A stretch of DNA of 64,000 bases, taken from positions 2,542,001 to 2,606,000 of the forward strand of contig CP119313.1 of the NCBI GenBank assembly GCA_029202485.1, written 5' to 3'. Within the stretch, counting starts at the first letter, position 1. Each line of letters opens with the position of its first letter. Shown one piece after another: positions 27,741 through 36,491 of the stretch. This stretch comes from Candidatus Pedobacter colombiensis. GTDB taxonomy: Bacteria > Bacteroidota > Bacteroidia > Sphingobacteriales > Sphingobacteriaceae. A model generated the notes under the pieces. It had not been told where the DNA came from, made no database searches, and saw only the letters and a program-made list of their open reading frames with translations. A program made the position numbers and the translations under genes.

Positions 27741-28395
27741 GTCTAATTACATTTAGTGGTGGTTAATTGATTGTTTGTATAACTGAGCCTATTAAATGTT
27801 CCACTCGTATCTTTCTTTAATAAAGTTAACCCAGTATTAGTCTAACATTTTATGCATAAACCTAAGAATGATAAACTCGGTCGGACGAACTGTCGCCATA
27901 CCAATGGGAGTGTAAAGTGATGTTGACACAGTTCACTTTACACTCCCCACAAATTACAAAAGAAATTCAATTTTCCACTGCCGTTTTATGTCAGTAGCCC
28001 CTAGCAAATCAGCACAACATCTTCGCCTTCTCCGATTAATCCTTTCGCGAGACACTTCAAAAACCGTATCATCCTGTTAACCGTTATTAAGACCTTAGGG
28101 CACATCATAAATAATTTGCCTTTGCTGATATTCTCCATTCCACCTTCTCCTTACAGAAAAATAAATCGCAGCTATTAGATTTTCGTCTTATTATTCTGGT
28201 TAAAAATTTGGTTTTGTGAAATAATCTATTAAAATTTGAATTAACCGAATACTAAGACGCTACTCGCTCATGATAGACATTCAAGCATTAACACTGAACT
28301 CCAGCTTATCATTATTACTCCATCCCAGCATTATCCGCTATGGAAATCAATATATCTGAAAATTCAAAATAAGAACTAACTAAACCAAGATAGAA
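27741..28395. other. Gene-poor stretch with a perfect palindrome
   Basis: No gene seen. 27906-27947 holds a perfect 15-base inverted repeat with a 12-base loop (see separate entry). The promoter of the hxs operon should be in the last 150 bases, but no clear -33/-7 pair is recognised. Confidence 0.4.
27906..27947. repeat. Perfect inverted repeat, possible IS-end relic or terminator
   Basis: Arms 27906-27920 and 27933-27947 are identical inverted copies (15 bases), loop 12 bases. The right arm with its flank, TGACACAGTTCACTTTACAC, resembles ends of some IS elements, so this may be two abutting ends. No transposase is nearby. Confidence 0.4.
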
Positions 28396-29118
28396 ATGAG
28401 TTTTAATAAGAAAAATGGGGTTCTGAACCTGGCTAAAAGAACACTGGCAGTAATCTCTGCATCACTTAGTACGCTCACTGCAACTAATGCCAAAGCCGTT
28501 GAATTGAGCGTACCTGTTAATGAAAATTTAAGTTCTATTGAAGAACTCGCTGCAAAAAAGGAACTGAAACCACAGTTTATGCTCAGACTAAACAGTAACC
28601 TGGAGAAAAGCCTATTGTTTATGCACAGATCACACAGCTCGCATAGCTCACACAGATCTCACGCTTCACACTCATCCCATTATTCTTCTTCGTCCAGTTA
28701 TACTCCCCCCCGTACAACAACTACTGCACCCACATCAGTTTACACACCACCACCAACCTCAACTTATGCGCCGCCTACAACAAAAGCGACTCCAAAAACC
28801 AACAAGCGATCATCCACGATCATGTCGGAAACAAAAAACAAGAGCAACTACACAGGAACTAACGCTGTCTCAACGTCTACACTTGAAATTATAGGATTTC
28901 ATTATCGCACCTTATACAAGGGCTGCGAGGGCATTGATGTTGAGTATCTGCAAAAGCTATTAAAAGAAGTAGGTTACGAAACACCCGTTACCGGGTACTA
29001 TGGAGAAAAAACTGAAAAGGCAGTTACGAAATTTCAGAACGAAAATGAATTAAAACCCGATGGAAGAGTTAATGAAAAAACACATACAATCTTAAAGGAA
29101 AAGGTAGATGGAGTGTAA
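28396..29118 (+). CDS. hxsA: HxsA: His-Xaa-Ser repeat precursor with peptidoglycan-binding domain
   Basis: 240 residues. A probable signal peptide (NLAKRTLAVISASLSTLTAT) precedes seven consecutive H-x-S units at residues 77-97 (HRS, HSS, HSS, HRS, HAS, HSS, HYS), then a Ser/Thr/Pro-rich linker (100-170) and a C-terminal peptidoglycan-binding-1 domain (about 180-235, GIDVEYLQKLLKEVGYETPV, TEKAVTKFQNENELKPDGRV). This is the expected substrate of the paired radical-SAM enzymes HxsB and HxsC, so the His/Ser repeat is the likely modification site. It heads the operon, overlapping hxsD by 11 bases. The modified peptide would be cell-wall associated. Confidence 0.9.
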   Translation: MSFNKKNGVLNLAKRTLAVISASLSTLTATNAKAVELSVPVNENLSSIEELAAKKELKPQFMLRLNSNLEKSLLFMHRSHSSHSSHRSHASHSSHYSSSSSYTPPRTTTTAPTSVYTPPPTSTYAPPTTKATPKTNKRSSTIMSETKNKSNYTGTNAVSTSTLEIIGFHYRTLYKGCEGIDVEYLQKLLKEVGYETPVTGYYGEKTEKAVTKFQNENELKPDGRVNEKTHTILKEKVDGV

Positions 29119-29470
29119 CATTCAAGGTAATAAGTGTTCATTTTATCTTAGTCTGAACAACTATTCTATTGAAACTATTTATAAGTGTTTTTACTGGTAT
29201 ACCAGTGATTTTGAGGTTGACATCAATCCCGACAATCTGAAATGTCATATTCTGTTGACGTTGAAAGCCGATTCACTTTGTGATTTTAAACCGGTTATTA
29301 GCCGGATAAAACAAGATCTTATCGACTTCAAACTACGTGAAATCGTAAATCAGCAAACCCAAACCATACGAGAATTGATCGTTGCCAAAGCATTTGCCAA
29401 TTTCGAGGAATTCGGAGTACCCCAAAGTAATGTTTCCGATCCTGTTGGGTTTAATCCTACTGAAATATGA
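29108..29470 (+). CDS. hxsD: HxsD: His-Xaa-Ser system protein
   Basis: 120 residues, size and position of HxsD (TIGR03976). Sequence is alpha/beta, with YSIETIYKCFYWYTSDFEVD and an IKQDLIDFKLREIV helix near the end, as in the family. It probably assists the radical-SAM enzymes in binding the precursor. It overlaps hxsA (11 bases) and hxsB (4 bases). Confidence 0.85.
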   Translation: MECNIQGNKCSFYLSLNNYSIETIYKCFYWYTSDFEVDINPDNLKCHILLTLKADSLCDFKPVISRIKQDLIDFKLREIVNQQTQTIRELIVAKAFANFEEFGVPQSNVSDPVGFNPTEI

Positions 29471-30972
29471 ATGCTGTAGTGGATAGAAATCCGGGAAAAA
29501 AGGGCAGAAAATTCAACGATTTTCTTACTTATGAGGATAAGACCTTTAATCAATATTATTTACTTCCATTTCGCTTTATAGCATTAAATCCAAGGCGAGA
29601 AATACTGGTCAACGAAATTGGAGATTTTTTGATTGTTGATAAAGGTACTGCCGAAAAAATCATTCTTAAACAGTTAGATAGTCTAGCCGATTATGAACTA
29701 TACAATGATTTAATAGCTAATTTCTTCATTTCTAAAGACAAAATCCCCGTACTGATTGATGTGCTGGCAACCCGTTATAGAACTAAAAAATCTTTTCTGG
29801 ATCATTTTACTGCCTTGCACATCTTCGTTATCACCTTGCGGTGCGAACATACCTGTCATTACTGCCAGGTATCAAGGGTTAGCGAAGACAAAAATTCCTT
29901 TGATATGAGTAAACGGCATATCGATAAAGGAATCGAACTGATGATGCAGTCTCCTAACCCGCATGTTACCATGGAGTTTCAGGGAGGAGAAGCCCTATTA
30001 GCTTTTGATCATATCAAATACGGAGTAGAAAAAGCTAAGTTAGCAGCACTAACCCATAACAAAGAAATAACATTTGTCATCTGCACCAACCTAGCTCCCA
30101 TTACCACTGAGATGCTATTATATTGCAAAGAAAATAGCATTCTTATTTCCACTTCACTTGACGGACCGGAATTTATCCACAATAAAAACCGCCATAAAAA
30201 AGGTAATGATAGCCACCAACTTGCATTAAAAGGGATTAAACTTACACGTGAAATATTAGGTAACGACCGGGTATCAGCGCTGCTGACAACCTCTGCCCTT
30301 TCACTCGATTTTCCAAATGAAATTGTCGATGAATATTTCAAGCTGAATTTTGGAAGCATGTTTTTAAGACCAATAAGTCCATTTGGATTTGCGACCAGAA
30401 ATGAGAAGAAAAATAAATACAATACAGACCGCTTTATAGAGTTCTATAAGAAAGGTTTAAACAGAATTATAAACTACAACCTCAATGGTTCATCATTCAG
30501 GGAAGATTACGCCACAATTTTATTAAAAAAGATACTTACCCCTTTCCCCGTTGGTTATGTTGATCTTCAATCACCGGCGGGAATGATCAACAATGTTATT
30601 GTTTTCAACTACGACGGAAAGATTTACGCTTCTGATGAGGCTCGGATGCTGGCTGAAATGAGTGATTTCACCTTTCAACTAGGGCATTTGGATACCAGTA
30701 CTTACAATGAAATATTTTACAGCGATCTTGCTGTAGACATCACCGAAGCGGGTATTAACGAATCTTTACCAGGTTGTTCAGATTGCGCTTTTCAAACATA
30801 TTGTGGTGCAGACCCTGTATTGTGCCATTCAACGCAAGGAAATATGTACGGCCACAGGCCTACAAATGTTTTCTGTCAGAAAAACATGGCCATCATTAAA
30901 CATTTGTTTGAATTGATGGATTCGGATCCTAAAATTCTAAAATTATTTAACAATTGGGTTAGAGGAAACTAA
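29467..30972 (+). CDS. hxsB: HxsB: radical-SAM peptide maturase
   Basis: 501 residues. The radical-SAM cluster is C126-x3-C130-x2-C133 (TLRCEHTCHYCQVSR); EFQGGEALLAF follows as the SAM-binding GGE motif. The C-terminus has a Cys-rich auxiliary-cluster region (LPGCSDCAFQTYCGADPVLC, then VFCQKN) as in SPASM-like maturases. The N-terminal 110 residues are a precursor-recognition-type domain. It should bind the HxsA precursor and, with HxsC, modify the His-x-Ser repeat. It is coupled to hxsD by a 4-base overlap and to hxsC by a 1-base overlap (TAATG). Confidence 0.92.
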   Translation: MNAVVDRNPGKKGRKFNDFLTYEDKTFNQYYLLPFRFIALNPRREILVNEIGDFLIVDKGTAEKIILKQLDSLADYELYNDLIANFFISKDKIPVLIDVLATRYRTKKSFLDHFTALHIFVITLRCEHTCHYCQVSRVSEDKNSFDMSKRHIDKGIELMMQSPNPHVTMEFQGGEALLAFDHIKYGVEKAKLAALTHNKEITFVICTNLAPITTEMLLYCKENSILISTSLDGPEFIHNKNRHKKGNDSHQLALKGIKLTREILGNDRVSALLTTSALSLDFPNEIVDEYFKLNFGSMFLRPISPFGFATRNEKKNKYNTDRFIEFYKKGLNRIINYNLNGSSFREDYATILLKKILTPFPVGYVDLQSPAGMINNVIVFNYDGKIYASDEARMLAEMSDFTFQLGHLDTSTYNEIFYSDLAVDITEAGINESLPGCSDCAFQTYCGADPVLCHSTQGNMYGHRPTNVFCQKNMAIIKHLFELMDSDPKILKLFNNWVRGN

Positions 30973-32105
30973 TGTTACTGAAAACAAAAGGAAAAACTTC
31001 AAACATAACTGAGCCAATAGTGGCACGGGTTACAAGAAATCGAAATTCTTCATCAGAAAATCAAGTGCTGATTTGTGAGGATTATTTTGTAGAGAACAAT
31101 GACTTTGCTGCTATATTAACCAATCTAAATGCAAATCCAATAGTTTTTTCGCAGCATTTTGTACACAGTATTCAAAGCCTTAGTCATCTTAATGAGGGTG
31201 ATATCATCGTCATCAATTCTGATGGGGTAATCAATACGCTGTATAGAGCAAATTCCCATCAAAATTTCTTACTGGCAACAGAAAGATGCAACAGCAATTG
31301 CCTGATGTGCTCTCAGCCGCCAAGAGACAGAGAAGACATATACTATCTTCATAACTTACATCGAAAATTAATCCCCTTAATTCCAAAAGACTGTGTCGAA
31401 TTAGGTATCACAGGAGGCGAGCCCACTTTACTTGGAAACCTGTTTTATGAACTTTTAGCCATGATTCAGTCCGAATTGCCAGATACAGATATACATTGTT
31501 TAACAAATGGAAGGTCTTTCGCTTGGCCTAATCTGGCAAATAAACTAGGTGCAATGAAATATGATAAGTTAATGTTAGGTATTCCCTTGTATTCAGATTT
31601 TTATCAGACGCACGATTACATCGTACAAGCTAAGGATGCATTTAATCAAACCATTCAAGGGCTATATAATTTAGCGCGCAATAACTTACGAATTGAAATC
31701 AGGATCGTTTTACATCAGCAATCCATTCCCCGCCTAAAAAAACTAGCCCAGTACATTTACAAGAACCTGCCGTTTGTGGAACATATTACTTTTATGGGAC
31801 TGGAACATCAAGGCTATACCCCCTTTAACATTGATAAGTTATGGATTGATCCTGTTGATTATATGGACGACCTAACAGATGCGGTAACGTTTCTATCTGA
31901 TAAAGACATGAATGTTTCTATCTATAATTCGCAACTGTGTTTATTGCCACGGGAATTGTGGCAGTACTCCCGAAAATCGATATCCGATTGGAAAAATGTT
32001 TACCTTGATGAGTGCCAGTCTTGTGGGGCTATAGCACAATGTGGAGGACTGTTTGCCTCCGGACAGAAAAAGCATAGCGCCCATATAAAGGGGATTCAAT
32101 TATAA
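30972..32105 (+). CDS. hxsC: HxsC: radical-SAM peptide maturase
   Basis: 377 residues with C106-x3-C110-x2-C113 (TERCNSNCLMCSQPP) and the SAM motif LGITGGEPTLLGN. The C-terminal Cys cluster is DECQSCGAIAQCGG. This matches HxsC, the second of the paired radical-SAM maturases. The gene ends at 32105, 10 bases before the truncated repeat copy at 32116, so the right boundary of the cassette is abrupt. Reaction chemistry on the repeat is not shown by the sequence. Confidence 0.9.
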   Translation: MLLKTKGKTSNITEPIVARVTRNRNSSSENQVLICEDYFVENNDFAAILTNLNANPIVFSQHFVHSIQSLSHLNEGDIIVINSDGVINTLYRANSHQNFLLATERCNSNCLMCSQPPRDREDIYYLHNLHRKLIPLIPKDCVELGITGGEPTLLGNLFYELLAMIQSELPDTDIHCLTNGRSFAWPNLANKLGAMKYDKLMLGIPLYSDFYQTHDYIVQAKDAFNQTIQGLYNLARNNLRIEIRIVLHQQSIPRLKKLAQYIYKNLPFVEHITFMGLEHQGYTPFNIDKLWIDPVDYMDDLTDAVTFLSDKDMNVSIYNSQLCLLPRELWQYSRKSISDWKNVYLDECQSCGAIAQCGGLFASGQKKHSAHIKGIQL

Positions 32106-32115
32106 TTAAACATAT

Positions 32116-32281
32116 TAACGCTTTCGTGATTCTGTTTAATTGTTAAAATATCATTTACAAGCAATTGATGAACTAGAAATAATTGCTGACCAAATGTTGT
32201 ACTTAACTTCTTATTAACTTCGCTAAGCTCTGCAACTAAATCTAAAAATAATGTTAAGGCCGTTTCCTGTTGTATATCCAT
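32116..32281 (-). pseudogene. Truncated copy of the 116-residue protein gene
   Basis: Starts MDIQQETALTLFLDLVAELS and runs 55 residues in register with the protein at 21771-22121 (for example LLVNDILTIKQNHE), then diverges immediately at about 32116, next to the hxsC stop. Nucleotide identity over the shared about 160 bases is close to 88%. The C-terminal half is missing. Confidence 0.75.
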
Positions 32282-32398
32282 AATATAAAACTAAAATAAT
32301 GTCGATTTTTTTACCAACGTAATAACAAATTGATATAGACTTGCGTATATGAGCAGTATTGTACTGTGCGTAAAGAAGAAACTACTAAAACTATTATT

Positions 32399-32881
32399 AT
32401 GAGCAAATCTAACAAACTTAAAGTTCAAGATAGGGAGATCTCAATTTTGTTGCAGGAAAAAGAAGACTTCATTTCATTAACAGATATTGCGAAGTATAGA
32501 AATGAATATGATCCATTTGCCATCATTAACAACTGGATAAGGAGCACAAGTACCATTGCATTTTTAGGACTTTGGGAAGTGTTAAACAACGTTGATTTTA
32601 AACCTCTCGAATTCGAGAGGTTTAAAAATGAAGCTGGCCATAACTACTTTGTTCTTTCTCCTCAAAGATGGATTGAAAAAATAAACGCAATTGGAATTAT
32701 TTCAAAATCAGGAAGGTATGGCGGTACCTTTGCACATAAAGATATTGCTTTTGAATTCGCATCATGGATTTCTCCAGGCTTAGCGCAAAGGCAACGAATT
32801 ATACAGCTAAATCTAATGGCAATTTTTCAGCTTAAATCACTTTTTAGAAATAGTCAACTTAAAAAAATACAAATTTTATAA
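32399..32881 (+). CDS. KilA-N domain protein (C-terminally shortened)
   Basis: 160 residues from the ATG at 32399 (MSKSNKLKVQDREISILLQE); an earlier in-frame Met at 32366 adds 11 residues. The KilA-N fold is visible (DFISLTDIAKYRNEYDPFAI, FERFKNEAGHNYFVLSPQRW, IISKSGRYGGTFAHKDIAFE, FASWISP). Related proteins are about 270 residues, and after FASWISP the sequence here lacks the usual continuation, so the C-terminus may be lost or frameshifted. It contains a 34-base perfect palindrome at 32595-32628. KilA-N proteins bind DNA and are phage or mobile-element derived. Confidence 0.8.
   Translation: MSKSNKLKVQDREISILLQEKEDFISLTDIAKYRNEYDPFAIINNWIRSTSTIAFLGLWEVLNNVDFKPLEFERFKNEAGHNYFVLSPQRWIEKINAIGIISKSGRYGGTFAHKDIAFEFASWISPGLAQRQRIIQLNLMAIFQLKSLFRNSQLKKIQIL
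32595..32628. repeat. Perfect 34-base palindrome inside the KilA-N gene
   Basis: No spacer; every base pairs across the centre between 32611 and 32612 (core CTCGAATTCGAG). It encodes the conserved PLEFERFKNE part of the domain. It could be an autoregulatory site or a recombination relic. Confidence 0.85.
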
Positions 32882-32957
32882 TAACAATGGTGCTACATGC
32901 GCCGCCCTTCGATAGATCAGAATTTTATCCTCATTGTATATAATTCCACAAACAACC

Positions 32958-33836
32958 TCAATCATAACCATGGCTGTTACGGTGATAAGCAAGATTTGAT
33001 AGTTCAAGTGTATGGTTTGAAATAACATTCAACTTCCCAGAGATATCCCCAACCAAACTTAGATCATCTAATATAGAAAAACAGCCCTTATCAAACATCA
33101 CATGATGATTGGGACATAAACAGATTAAATTATCAGGATTGTCATCTCCATTATGCGGTTTTCCGACAGGTCTTATATGTGCACCCTCGGCATATCTTCC
33201 AGATCGTGTTTTGATTGCGATACCACATACTTGACAACAGTGGTCATAAAGTTTCTTAATATCATTTGCCGTTTTTGTGTTCCTGATAATTCTAAGTACT
33301 ACCCCCTCCTTCCGCTGTGTCCCTCTACCACTATAGTCAAGTTCTATTACTTCTGTGTTTTTACGTTCTTCATTTTTTCCGGAATATACCAAGCGAAATC
33401 TGCAGACCTTAAATCCACTTTGACCGTCGCCTAACCAGGCATCTACCACACTATATAGACCAGCATAGGTATATCCAGTTTTCGGTGAAAAAGGAGATTT
33501 ATGTTTGTAACCACGAATAACCCTAACTGGCAGCCCTTCGTTCATACTTTTTAGTAGGCCGGAATTCACACTATTCTCCCAAATTTGGTCCTTTACTTGC
33601 TTTTTACTTGAAGAATTATTTCCCCCAGCTCCTGTGTAGATAATCTCATTTCCATTATCCACATCATCCTCATACCCACCAGAAAGAACAATTGCTGCCG
33701 TTCCCTGTGCTGCATTTCCATCTATACCAGCCGCCCATTGCCGATGGAAGCTTGTTGGCATCATCTCTTTTCTTCCTTCAAACCAATGACCTTCAGGAAT
33801 TCCAGGTATTTCTCCAAATATAATTGATCTAGCCAT
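32958..33836 (-). CDS. SRA/YDG-HNH modification-dependent restriction endonuclease
   Basis: 292 residues. The N-terminal 165 residues are an SRA/YDG domain (GIDGNAAQGTAAIVLSGGYE, then IIYTGAGGNN), which flips out modified cytosine. The C-terminal half has an HNH nuclease (about 195-255): CQVCGIAIKTRSGRYAEGAH, IRPVGKPHNGDDNPDNLICL, CPNHHVMFDKG. This pairing is known from type IV-like restriction enzymes, which cleave DNA carrying 5-methyl- or hydroxymethylcytosine. Thus the host would attack T4-like modified phages. No partner methylase is present, as expected for type IV. Confidence 0.9.
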   Translation of the reverse strand: MARSIIFGEIPGIPEGHWFEGRKEMMPTSFHRQWAAGIDGNAAQGTAAIVLSGGYEDDVDNGNEIIYTGAGGNNSSSKKQVKDQIWENSVNSGLLKSMNEGLPVRVIRGYKHKSPFSPKTGYTYAGLYSVVDAWLGDGQSGFKVCRFRLVYSGKNEERKNTEVIELDYSGRGTQRKEGVVLRIIRNTKTANDIKKLYDHCCQVCGIAIKTRSGRYAEGAHIRPVGKPHNGDDNPDNLICLCPNHHVMFDKGCFSILDDLSLVGDISGKLNVISNHTLELSNLAYHRNSHGYD

Positions 33837-33941
33837 GTATTATTTATGATTGCAATGCAGGTTTATTGACAATTATATAGAATTTTATTAATTATCCCAA
33901 TTTTCTGCAATTAATCCTAAATATTTGTACATTGATTCATC

Positions 33942-34973
33942 ATGAGTGCAATTTTTCAAATTAACGACCCCTCACTTGAATCTCAATGGAGATCATTGAT
34001 CCTATTTGGAAAAAATTCTGCCACATATAAGTTTGCCTTTGCCAAGACTTTGATGGATTTGATATGCGCCCAGACTACATCTATTAGTTTAACTGATTTA
34101 TCTGTCCCATTTGCAGGGTATATAGTAGAACATCTTAGGGCTAATGATAAGCAGGGAAATTCACGGAGCAGCAAATATTTAAATAGTTGTCGCGCTTACA
34201 TTAATAATGAAATTAGTAAAGACCTGCTGTATCGAGATACAGAGAAACTAGGTTTTGTGAATGTAATCGATGCTTTTCAAAATGTTAATGGAGGCATAAT
34301 ACCTCAACCTTTTTATGAAAAAAACTTCTCAGCAGGTAAAAAGGAAATCGTTATTACTGATAACTTACTTAAGCTACTTGATACCTTCCAATATAAAAAC
34401 TTAGATCAAGAGGTTGAAGCTAGATGGAAACTAGTTGAAACTGCATGGAGTTTGGAAGTAAATAGGAATTTATTGGAAGTGCAATATAGTGAGGTTGACT
34501 CTCTCCTATTTGTACAAGACAAAATCATGAATAGAGTAAACATTACTTCTGTTCGAGATGCTTTGAATGGCTACCAGAAAGGCAAATGTTTTTACTCGTT
34601 TCAAGACATTTCGATTAGTAGAAAGGATTCTATAAATATGTGTGCTGTTGATCATTTTTTACCACACGTACATAAACGCCAACATCATACTGAAGGTGCA
34701 AATATTAATGGCGTATGGAATCTGGTACTTGCAGACGCACAAGTAAATAATGATAAACGAGCACGAATACCTGAGCGAAAATTCTTGCAAAGACTCTTTA
34801 ATAGGAACGAGTTCTATATTGAAAGTAAACACCCCTTAGCAGAAACGATCATTAACCAGACTGGCACTACGCGTCAGCAGAGAATACAGTTTTTAGAAAA
34901 ACAATATAACTTAGCGGCTGAATTAGCCATTCATAAATGGCAACCTAAAGTTGAGTTACCAGGCAGTTTTTAA
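33942..34973 (+). CDS. HNH-type nuclease domain protein
   Basis: 343 residues. A helical N-terminal half of unknown fold (about 1-190) precedes a HNH-like region (about 215-290): CAVDHFLPHVHKRQH, NGVWNLVLADAQVNNDKRAR, FLQRLFNRNEFYIESKHPLA. The first Cys pair of classic HNH zinc ribbons is not obvious, so this is a metal-dependent non-zinc-ribbon type or a degenerate domain. Its stop and the start of the HIT protein overlap (TAATG), so the two are co-translated. A defence function is inferred from the neighbourhood. Confidence 0.7.
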   Translation: MSAIFQINDPSLESQWRSLILFGKNSATYKFAFAKTLMDLICAQTTSISLTDLSVPFAGYIVEHLRANDKQGNSRSSKYLNSCRAYINNEISKDLLYRDTEKLGFVNVIDAFQNVNGGIIPQPFYEKNFSAGKKEIVITDNLLKLLDTFQYKNLDQEVEARWKLVETAWSLEVNRNLLEVQYSEVDSLLFVQDKIMNRVNITSVRDALNGYQKGKCFYSFQDISISRKDSINMCAVDHFLPHVHKRQHHTEGANINGVWNLVLADAQVNNDKRARIPERKFLQRLFNRNEFYIESKHPLAETIINQTGTTRQQRIQFLEKQYNLAAELAIHKWQPKVELPGSF

Positions 34974-35338
34974 TGAAAGATTTTTTAAATATAACAGAGC
35001 ACAGCGTCATATATCGTAATCACCACTTCTTTATTATAGAAGATGCTTACCCTGTTTCGCCAGGGCATTTGTTGATTATTTCGAATGTTGTTCGAGCAGA
35101 TTATTTTAGTCTAACAAATGATGAGCGACATAAACTTACTGAGACAATTGACGTGGCTAAGTCGCTAATATTGGCGAAGTATAAGCCTGACGGTTTCAAT
35201 ATCGGTATGAATTGCGGCGAAGTCGCAGGGCAAACAGTGTTTCACTTCCATTGTCATTTAATACCTAGGTATACAGGTGATATGGAGAATCCACGTGGTG
35301 GGGTTCGGTATTGTATTCCTGAGAAAGGGAATTATTGA
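34973..35338 (+). CDS. HIT-family nucleotide hydrolase/transferase
   Basis: 121 residues with the diagnostic H91-x-H93-x-H95 motif in GQTVFHFHCHLIPRY and the upstream PVSPGHLLIISN strand, so it is a complete HIT domain of normal size. HIT enzymes split nucleotide phosphoramidates or dinucleoside polyphosphates; the central His is the nucleophile. It is coupled to the HNH gene and close to the PLD gene at 35411, suggesting a role in nucleotide signalling or clean-up in that cassette. Confidence 0.9.
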   Translation: MKDFLNITEHSVIYRNHHFFIIEDAYPVSPGHLLIISNVVRADYFSLTNDERHKLTETIDVAKSLILAKYKPDGFNIGMNCGEVAGQTVFHFHCHLIPRYTGDMENPRGGVRYCIPEKGNY

Positions 35339-35410
35339 AAATAATATATAAAACAGTTTAATACATAATTTTTAAAAGCATTAAATTCACTAAATAATCT
35401 ATAACGCTCA

Positions 35411-36208
35411 ATGGCAGAACTCATAAACAGATTCGAAATACACGACAGGCTCATTTCAATGATAAATGAAGCCGAATTACAATTAATACTTATATCGCCT
35501 TATATTAAGCTGCATGATTCTTACAAAAAGGCTTTACAAAAGAGGCTGAATGATGATGAATTAGAAGTTATCATTGTATTTGGTAAAAATAAAGAGAACA
35601 AATTAAAGAGTCTTTCGAACGAGGATTTTATGTTTTTTAAACAATTTAAAAACATAACTATCAAATATTGTGAACGGTTACACGCAAAAATATATGCAAA
35701 TGACTCCTACTCATTAATGACTTCAATGAACCTTCACTCCTTTTCTGCAGAAAATAATATTGAGTCGGGGGTGCTTTGTAAATTCAATTATTTAAAAGAT
35801 ATAGCAGGCCTTGGTGGTGTTTTAACCGGCTTATCAACTGATACTCTGGACCGGCAAATCCACGCATTCAGCTATGATATTATTGATAAGTATAGTAAAA
35901 CCGTATTTGAAAGAAAACCTATTTATGAGGGTAGCTTCTTTAATAAAAGATTTCTAAGATCTGATATTACCATTGACTGCAATGATAACTATGAAATTAT
36001 TGAAGCTTTAAAAGCTGGATACTGTATAAGAACAGGCAGTAAGATTTCTTTTGATATAAAAAAACCTTATTGCGCAGAAGCCTATAAAAGTTGGGCTAAG
36101 TATGGGAATCCAGATTACAAAGAAAAGTATTGTCATTGTACTGGTGAAGCATCTAATGGGGATACTTCTTTTGCTAAGCCTGTATTAAAAAAGAATTGGG
36201 GTAAGTAA
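35411..36208 (+). CDS. Single-HKD phospholipase-D-like protein
   Basis: 265 residues. One HKD motif: H91-x-K93-x4-D98 (RLHAKIYANDSY) followed by SLMTSMNLHSFSAENNIESG, as in dimeric PLD nucleases. N-terminal beta strands (LQLILISPYIKL) and LEVIIVFGKN complete the fold. The C-terminal 100 residues are unassigned and contain four Cys. It lies 72 bases after the HIT gene and may complete a three-gene HNH/HIT/PLD nuclease cassette. A PLD nuclease dimer is the best guess. Confidence 0.8.
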   Translation: MAELINRFEIHDRLISMINEAELQLILISPYIKLHDSYKKALQKRLNDDELEVIIVFGKNKENKLKSLSNEDFMFFKQFKNITIKYCERLHAKIYANDSYSLMTSMNLHSFSAENNIESGVLCKFNYLKDIAGLGGVLTGLSTDTLDRQIHAFSYDIIDKYSKTVFERKPIYEGSFFNKRFLRSDITIDCNDNYEIIEALKAGYCIRTGSKISFDIKKPYCAEAYKSWAKYGNPDYKEKYCHCTGEASNGDTSFAKPVLKKNWGK

Positions 36209-36491
36209 TCTCGTCGGGGACACGTAAAAATAGGTGGAGCCGAAGGTTTTCGACCCCTTGTCTAATACAGATTAGATGGAAATAAACTCGTTTCAACGGC
36301 CGATACACAAACTACAACAAATTACAAATCAAAACATTACAAAAAACAAGCAACATATAAGTTTCATCAAAAATCATCTATAGTTATTTAGCCGGTAATG
36401 TTGACAACTAGTTCAAACATAGCATATTTAAGAGAGTTATTTATACGCACAGAGGTCATTTCCATGCTCTCATAATCCCTCCTTTTTTTGA
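36209..36491. other. Intergenic spacer
   Basis: No gene seen. It contains a GC-rich fragment (36220-36265) ending TCGACCCCTTGTCTAATA, with weak similarity to 8411-8425; no further support for a tRNA or attachment site was found. Confidence 0.3.

Noticed and set aside
30009..30422. ORF antisense to hxsB
   Set aside because: A shadow of the radical-SAM gene; hydrophobic composition comes from the complementary codons.
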